Below, piece after piece: positions 59,814-64,000 of a stretch of 64,000 nt of DNA. The first letter of the stretch is position 1, and each line of letters starts with the position of its first letter. The position numbers were made by a program, and so were the translations under genes. A model generated the notes under the pieces. The model had not been told where the DNA came from. It saw only the letters and a program-made list of their open reading frames with translations, and did not search any database. Source of the stretch: a virus; the IMG/VR virus record IMGVR_UViG_3300047409_000266, positions 32,529 through 96,528 of that record. One strand, given 5' to 3'.

Positions 59814-62800
59814 GTGGCAGGACAACTGTGGTCAATTCCTGCTGAAGGTGGGTACATGTACTCGGACGAATTGTCCGATGTGCTCCGCCAGCAGGTGCAG
59901 CCGCTGACAAAAATGCGTCAGCTCTGCGATGCCGAGGATGGGACAAAGAAAGGTCTCAACCGCGGTGATAAATATAACTGGGACGTCTACAGCAATGTTG
60001 GCACCCAAGGTCGACGATTGGATGAATCGGCACCAATCCCAGAAACGGGATTTACGATCATTCAACACCAGCTTACGGTTAGTGATAGCCGCACTCAGAT
60101 TTACGTTTGAGTGAAACACTGGGTTAATTCGGGGAAACTCTCTCTGAGACAATCCCGAGCCAAGCCGTCGACGTAGTGAGAAATCACCAGGGCGACGGAA
60201 GGTGTAACGACTAGGCGGTGAGGAAACAATAATCCGCCCACGAACACCCAGGACATTACTGCCAGTGGTCTAAAAACGCCTTTCGCTTCCGACGGAGGTA
60301 AATGGAAGCGTCTCTGTAAATCCAACTCAACACGTTAGTTTTCTTGCCGCCGGACAATCGCCACAGCTTATTTTCTTGATGGGCTTTGGTGAGCATCATG
60401 CCGGTATGAGAGAAGATCGCCGCGCGCAAGCCGTCGATCAACATTTCGGTCCCAGAGAAGCAGAACGACTTCGCTTTAACACTGCCATCACCATCGAGAA
60501 GCCCGCGCATGTAATGTCGTTCTAGGTGCTTTGGCACCTTGGAGTATTGCAGCGTGTGGCTCTTTCTAGGTGTGACGCCATGTTTGATGATGTCGCGTAC
60601 TAGCTTCTGGCTTCCGAAATAGATGAACTTGTAGGGGCCCCGATTGGGGTACTTCGGGTCTATCTCTCTCTGAAAAATGCGAGCGTTTGATCCCATCGCC
60701 GACCGGATATCCCGGAGGATATGGACGTCCCTCGCTTGGAGCATGAGAACAACAGAGCGGCCAGCAGACGGTATGGTTCCGTCGGCCGCAAGGAACCCTA
60801 GAATATAAGCCTTCTGTTCGGTATCGATCTTCTCGAAGAAGCTTTCATCGAGAGTGTATCGCCGTCGCACGCGGCTTCTATAAATCTCGGATTCGTGGCG
60901 ACGAGTTCTGATGGTCTGCTCGGTGCAATCGAATTTTGCAGCGAGTTCACTATCCGAATAGCGCTCTGTGAGTTGGAGCAAGGCATTCCCTGACGGGATA
61001 TCGTAACTGTACGGCCGCTCCTTCTGGATAAGGCCGTATTCCAGTCCCCAAAGCCGAATGCTTGAACGGTTGCAGCCAATCACGGCGGCAGCATCAGAGA
61101 TTGAGTGCGTTGCTAACAATGAACGGAGATCGTTCTTTGTTGGTCGTTTATACGGTTTTCCTGTCATTACTGAACCGTAAACCATTGTTGTATAATGTCA
61201 AGAGATAGTCTGAGCAGCCGCGCGAGCGGTTGATGCCGTGGATAAAGAGCTGCGGCGGTAACATCCTGTTATGAAGCTGGCAATTCGGTTTTCTAAAGGG
61301 AGCCGAAGTAAAATCGCGTGAAACGGGGAAACTCTCCACAAGCGGAGACAATCCCGTAGGAAGCCGCAGCGGGCATTTTGATGCTGCGGAACCTCTAGAG
61401 ACTAGGCTGTGAGTCCCAACAATAATCAGCCCACGAGCGCGCGACGCGAAAGCGAAAAGATAGTCCCATCAGCACGGTGACGTGTTGAAAGCCACGGATA
61501 AAGAGCCGCGGCGAAGAAGAAATGTCCCTACACCGGCAAGCTTGTTGCGTTGGCGAAGCATCAAGTCGCCGCGATCATCGACAAGACGCTAAAGGACGAC
61601 GCACGCAAGTACTTTGACATTGAAGCATTCCTTCAATTCAAAAATACAGCCTTGCGCGCCGCACCTTCTGGCGGAACCTCTGCTACCGCGATCACGCTCG
61701 ACACTGGTGGAACCTCTACCGTGACGAACAACCTCGCGCTTGGCACTGGTCACATCAAGGCCATCGTCGATGCGATGAAAGAAAGGAACATCCCACCGTT
61801 TACGGCGGATGACTACGTTGGTGTTTCTCATCCTTCGACATGGCGAAATCTCAAGAACAGTCTCGAAACAATACATCAGTACACAGAGACTGGTCTCGCT
61901 TGTGATGGGCGCCTCGCCGCGTGAGCGGTGAGTGATAATCTCGCTAATTGCTGGAACCCGCTTAGAGCCGAACGGCCACAGCGTAGCTCGTAAGGGCAAG
62001 CGCGAAGGGTGAAAATCGTTCGGATTGCGCAATCAGCAGCCGAGCCGCTAGATCAGCGGAAGGTTCAACGACCAGGGCGGAAGCCCGTAGGGGATAAGCA
62101 TCCCCGAAACGCGAGATGGCTCGAAAGAGTCAGTGATATGGTCTACTCTGCGATTCGAAAGACGCAGCAGGAGAAAGAGAAATGCCGAGAGGATTAGATC
62201 GGCCGACGTGCAGTATTGAAGGCTGCGACCGTCCACACTTTGGGCACGGCATGTGTAGTCTACATTATCAGCGTTGGCGATCTACAGGCATCACGACCCA
62301 TGAGATTGATCGGAAAGCAAAGTTATCCGTTCGAGAAATTATGGTCGAGATGTTGCTCGATGGCATTAGAGAGTTGGATGATGGGTGCTGGATTTGCACG
62401 ACTGCCTATCCCGGTAAGAAGGGATATCATAGACTGCAAGTCCGGCGCGGCAACGTGGTTCATCGCGAGATGGCGCACCGCGTTAGTTTCGAGCATTTCA
62501 AAGGGCATCTTGGCCCACGTATGCTCGTATGTCATTCATGCGACTATCCTCCGTGTTGTAATCCTGCACACCTGTTCCAAGGTACGCACGCTCACAACAC
62601 TCAGGATATGGTGAGAAAGCAGAGAGGTTTGGTTGGCGAACTAAATATGAATGCGTTGCTTACCGAAGCCAAAGTGCTTTCCATATATCAGGACGAAGAT
62701 TTTGGACTGACTAGAGTGGCAATTGCCAAAAAACACGGCGTCAATCCAGAAACTATTTCTCACGTCCTGAGCGGTCGCAACTGGAAACATCTCTTTCTGC

Positions 62801-63173
62801 GGCACAGGCACAGCGACCCTGTGTGAATTAGTGGCACATCTTCAACGGCGAAATCGGAAGATATGAGTCCTGTCGTTTTGTCGAGCAGACCTTCATCCCG
62901 AAGGGCGGCGCGGCGGATGCGACAGCAGCCGGAACATACGATCCATGGGGTGGCATTGCTGACCCATGGAACAACGGATTGTCGTCATGGGCTTTCATAC
63001 TTGGCGGTGATACGGTCACAGAAGCAATCTGCGTCCCAGAGGAAATTAGAGCTAAGATTCCAGGCGATTTCGGCCGCTCTCGCGGCATTGCTTGGTATTA
63101 TCTCGGAGGTTTTGGTCTGGTGCACACTGACAGCCTGAATGCTAGGGTTGTCATGTGGGACAGCGCAGCGTAA
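59814..63173 (+). CDS. N4-gp56 family major capsid protein, split by three group I introns
   Basis: Four exons join to a 333-residue capsid protein: 59814-60079, 61269-61289, 61525-61900 and 62835-63173 (1002 bases in total, in frame). GTG 59814 follows AAAGGAG. Segments match the N4-gp56 fold: AGQLWSIPAEGGYMY at the start, IPETGFTIIQHQLTV, YEAGNSVPYTGKLVALAKH across two junctions, KERNIPPFTADDYVGVSHPSTW, and the end RSRGIAWYYLGGFGLVHTD. Each intron is preceded by U and ends in G. Three junctions agree with family spacing from memory; exon 4 could also start three bases earlier, adding a Trp. Confidence 0.85.
60080..61268 (+). other. group I intron 1 in the capsid gene
   Basis: 1189 bases. 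Elements visible: 5' site U after CGGU with IGS GCCG (P1, four pairs); P4 CGGG/CCCG near 60130-60157; P5 CTC/GAG; P6 CCGTCG/CGACGG near 60166-60199; P7 GACTA (near 60209) and TAGTC (near 61206) flanking the endonuclease gene; an extra helix GGCGG/CCGCC after the 5' P7 strand; a P9-type hairpin near 61215-61255. The 3' end is the G at 61268. The core carries an antisense endonuclease gene. Confidence 0.85.
60256..61185 (-). CDS. LAGLIDADG homing endonuclease, antisense to intron 1
   Basis: A 309-residue double-motif LAGLIDADG protein (ATG 61185 or the in-frame ATG 61167). Motifs are ILGFLAADGT (128-137) and RGLLDGDGS (228-236), separated by ~90 residues as in single-chain homing enzymes. The N-terminal ~100 residues contain two HTH-like segments (SISDAAAVIGCNRSSIRLWG, YSDSELAAKFDCTEQTIR). 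It would cut an intronless capsid allele to spread the intron. It is read opposite to the capsid transcript, so it needs its own promoter; none is certain. Confidence 0.85.
   Translation of the reverse strand: MVYGSVMTGKPYKRPTKNDLRSLLATHSISDAAAVIGCNRSSIRLWGLEYGLIQKERPYSYDIPSGNALLQLTERYSDSELAAKFDCTEQTIRTRRHESEIYRSRVRRRYTLDESFFEKIDTEQKAYILGFLAADGTIPSAGRSVVLMLQARDVHILRDIRSAMGSNARIFQREIDPKYPNRGPYKFIYFGSQKLVRDIIKHGVTPRKSHTLQYSKVPKHLERHYMRGLLDGDGSVKAKSFCFSGTEMLIDGLRAAIFSHTGMMLTKAHQENKLWRLSGGKKTNVLSWIYRDASIYLRRKRKAFLDHWQ
61269..61289 (+). other. 21-base micro-exon of the capsid gene
   Basis: Codes for YEAGNS plus split Val codons at both ends (GT|T). It lies between introns 1 and 2. The residues restore the family segment between LTV and PYTGKL with the expected spacing of three residues before GNSV. 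Confidence 0.8.
61290..61524 (+). other. group I intron 2 in the capsid gene (ORF-less)
   Basis: 235 bases. P1 pairs exon TTCGGU with GCCGAA (61302-61307); P10 pairs exon 3 TCCCT with AGGGA (61297-61301), five base pairs. P4 ACGGG/CCCGT, P5 CTCC/GGAG, P6 CCGCAGC/GCTGCGG, P7 GACTA/TAGTC, extra helix GGCTG/CAGCC. The last two covary with intron 1 (GGCGG/CCGCC). It contains no open reading frame and ends with G at 61524. Confidence 0.88.
61901..62834 (+). other. group I intron 3 in the capsid gene
   Basis: 934 bases. P1 pairs exon CGCU with GGCG (four pairs); conserved strings AATTGCTGG and AATCAGCAGCC give P4 GCTG/CAGC and the P/Q elements; P6 CCGC/GCGG; P7 GACCA (near 62076) and TGGTC (near 62143), a compensatory change from GACTA/TAGTC; P9 CTGCG/CGCAG. 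The HNH gene begins just after P9 and ends eight bases before the 3' G at 62834. A 3' end at 62831 is the alternative. Confidence 0.82.
62182..62826 (+). CDS. HNH homing endonuclease in intron 3
   Basis: A 214-residue protein with CSIEGCDRPHFGHGMC at the start (zinc), an HNH core HREMAHRVSFEHF, VCHSCDYPPCCNPAHLFQGTHAHNTQDM, and a C-terminal HTH (VAIAKKHGVNPETISHVLSG). ATG 62182 follows AGGAGA. Members of this phage HNH_3-type group cut target alleles to spread introns. Sense orientation means it is probably translated from intron-containing transcript. Confidence 0.88.
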   Translation: MPRGLDRPTCSIEGCDRPHFGHGMCSLHYQRWRSTGITTHEIDRKAKLSVREIMVEMLLDGIRELDDGCWICTTAYPGKKGYHRLQVRRGNVVHREMAHRVSFEHFKGHLGPRMLVCHSCDYPPCCNPAHLFQGTHAHNTQDMVRKQRGLVGELNMNALLTEAKVLSIYQDEDFGLTRVAIAKKHGVNPETISHVLSGRNWKHLFLRHRHSDPV

Positions 63174-63186
63174 GGAGAAAAACACA

Positions 63187-63954
63187 ATGGCTTACAACGC
63201 TCCTTACTTCGAAACCTATCAGTGGGCCGAAGATGCTACTTTCGGCAGCACTGCCATCACGCACAACATCATGGGGCCGAGAGGCCGCGTTGGTTTTGTC
63301 CGTGACATCAGTGTCGATGTGACGACCGCTCTGGTTGGCACAACGACAGTACCGGAAATCAGGGTTGGCTTTTCTTCGGGCGACTTCACCTATGGTCGCT
63401 ATCGTTTGGGAAGCACTATCAGTCTTGGCTATGCTGTTGGCATACACCGTGCCAGCATCGAAGCATGGTCTGGCAACCCACCGCGAACGCTAAACGATTT
63501 TGCGAGCCACGTCGTTCTTGACGGCGGCCCATTGACATCGCAAGGCATCGCGGGCGGCTCGTACGGCACAGTTGTGCCTGCAGGCCGCATTCCGACTGGA
63601 CCGCTCCAGATCACAAACGTGATCTTGGGCACGACAGCAAACTCCAACCGCGTTTTCGTCAATGGCCTTACGCCCGGTCCGGGAGGTATCTCGGTCGGTC
63701 AGAAGGTCTTGGTGGCTGGCGTTGCTGGTGTGAACTCGACTGAGAATGCGGTCCTGACAGTCGCGGCAATCGATACCACAAACTATCAGTGGGTCGAACT
63801 GACGACACAGACGTTCTCCGGTGCCTACACCGGCGGTGGCTGGTTGATGCCTCTTGTGGTCGTTACGAGCACGATTGGCGTCGGCGGCTCTCCTGCTGGC
63901 GGTGGTATCATCCGTGTCCATATCCAATGGATCGGAACTGATTCCGGCGGTTAA
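63187..63954 (+). CDS. putative virion protein downstream of capsid
   Basis: A 255-residue protein from ATG 63187 (AAGGAG upstream). Starts AYNAPYFETYQWAEDATFGS; strands and Gly/Thr-rich repeats follow (VRDISVDVTTALVG, SVGQKVLVAGVAGVNSTE). Capsid-following position suggests a decoration, head completion or tail protein; no family recognised. Confidence 0.6.
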   Translation: MAYNAPYFETYQWAEDATFGSTAITHNIMGPRGRVGFVRDISVDVTTALVGTTTVPEIRVGFSSGDFTYGRYRLGSTISLGYAVGIHRASIEAWSGNPPRTLNDFASHVVLDGGPLTSQGIAGGSYGTVVPAGRIPTGPLQITNVILGTTANSNRVFVNGLTPGPGGISVGQKVLVAGVAGVNSTENAVLTVAAIDTTNYQWVELTTQTFSGAYTGGGWLMPLVVVTSTIGVGGSPAGGGIIRVHIQWIGTDSGG

Positions 63955-63984
63955 TCCGGCGGACTAGAATACAAGTTGTGGGGG

Positions 63985-64000
63985 GGGCGGACGGCCGCCC
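63985..64000 (+). terminator. hairpin at window end, terminator candidate
   Basis: GGGCGG (63985-63990), loop ACGG, CCGCCC (63995-64000), preceded by a run of guanines. The window ends with the second arm, so a T run cannot be checked. It would close the capsid unit. Confidence 0.5.

Noticed and set aside
61258-61268. Alternative intron 1 end at 61257, giving an exon beginning GTAACATCC
   Set aside because: It would add three residues (TSC) before YEAGNS that do not fit the family spacing; the G at 61268 leaves a uniform frame.
61550-61924. Separate 124-residue gene beginning at TTG
   Set aside because: Matches the middle of the capsid protein and continues upstream to the intron 2 splice site; it is exon 3 read on into intron 3.
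62979-63173. Separate 64-residue gene
   Set aside because: It is the end of exon 4 of the capsid gene, whose frame extends back to 62835.

Overview
The window is a long stretch of a tailed-phage genome that probably infects an alphaproteobacterium of the Bradyrhizobium/Rhodopseudomonas type. This rests on high GC, AAAGGAG-type ribosome sites, many small families I associate with rhizobial phages (an impression from memory, not a search), an N4-gp56-type capsid protein and a Bet/RecT recombinase. I found no rRNA, tRNA, CRISPR array or insertion sequence, and no chromosomal housekeeping genes.

Layout. Positions 1-400 hold two leftward genes (a partial MazG-like pyrophosphohydrolase and a small protein) that diverge at a dyad-symmetric promoter region from a rightward operon (534-6825). 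That operon starts with a serine-recombinase-like protein and continues with about thirty very small genes (TM peptides, Cys-rich zinc-ribbon peptides, one HNH nuclease). Each is preceded by a nearly constant ribosome-site cassette. From 15017 back to 6833 runs a leftward early operon: zinc-finger and small proteins, an XRE regulator, a GHKL ATPase fused to a zincin-like domain, Gp157, Bet/RecT, HNH nuclease and a secreted SNase-type nuclease. It diverges at 15018-15172 from a Cro/CI-like regulator; three matching ATGC-N5-GCAT operators overlap both promoters. The rightward side (15173-22678) carries a CHAP-like exported protein, a DNA adenine methyltransferase, a RuvC-like resolvase and an SF2 helicase. 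A 434-base palindrome-rich control region, possibly an origin, lies before the helicase.

From 23161 onward is the virion module: structural proteins and a transglycosylase, small and large terminase (33032-35372), a free-standing HNH-AP2 nuclease, a double glycosyltransferase, the portal (40818-43358), two TPR-glycosyltransferases and a methyltransferase, a beta-helix tailspike, a GH16-like protein, duplicated tail proteins, two proteins built from W-x-x-x-D-P-x-P repeats, a scaffold-like protein and the major capsid gene.

The most remarkable feature is the major capsid gene (59814-63173). Its reading frame is interrupted by three group I introns, at 60080-61268, 61290-61524 and 61901-62834. 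The first two are related and separated by an exon of only 21 bases. The first carries a LAGLIDADG endonuclease gene in antisense orientation; the third carries a sense HNH endonuclease gene. Joining the four exons restores a 333-residue N4-gp56 family capsid protein. The splice junctions are supported by reading frame, by the U before and G at the end of each intron, by P1 and P10 pairings, and by covarying core helices.

Working together: the repressor-like proteins and operators set early expression; Bet/RecT, Gp157, helicase and resolvase handle genome replication and recombination; terminase, portal, scaffold and capsid build and fill the head; the glycosyltransferases and methyltransferase sit inside the tail-fibre region and may decorate virion proteins.
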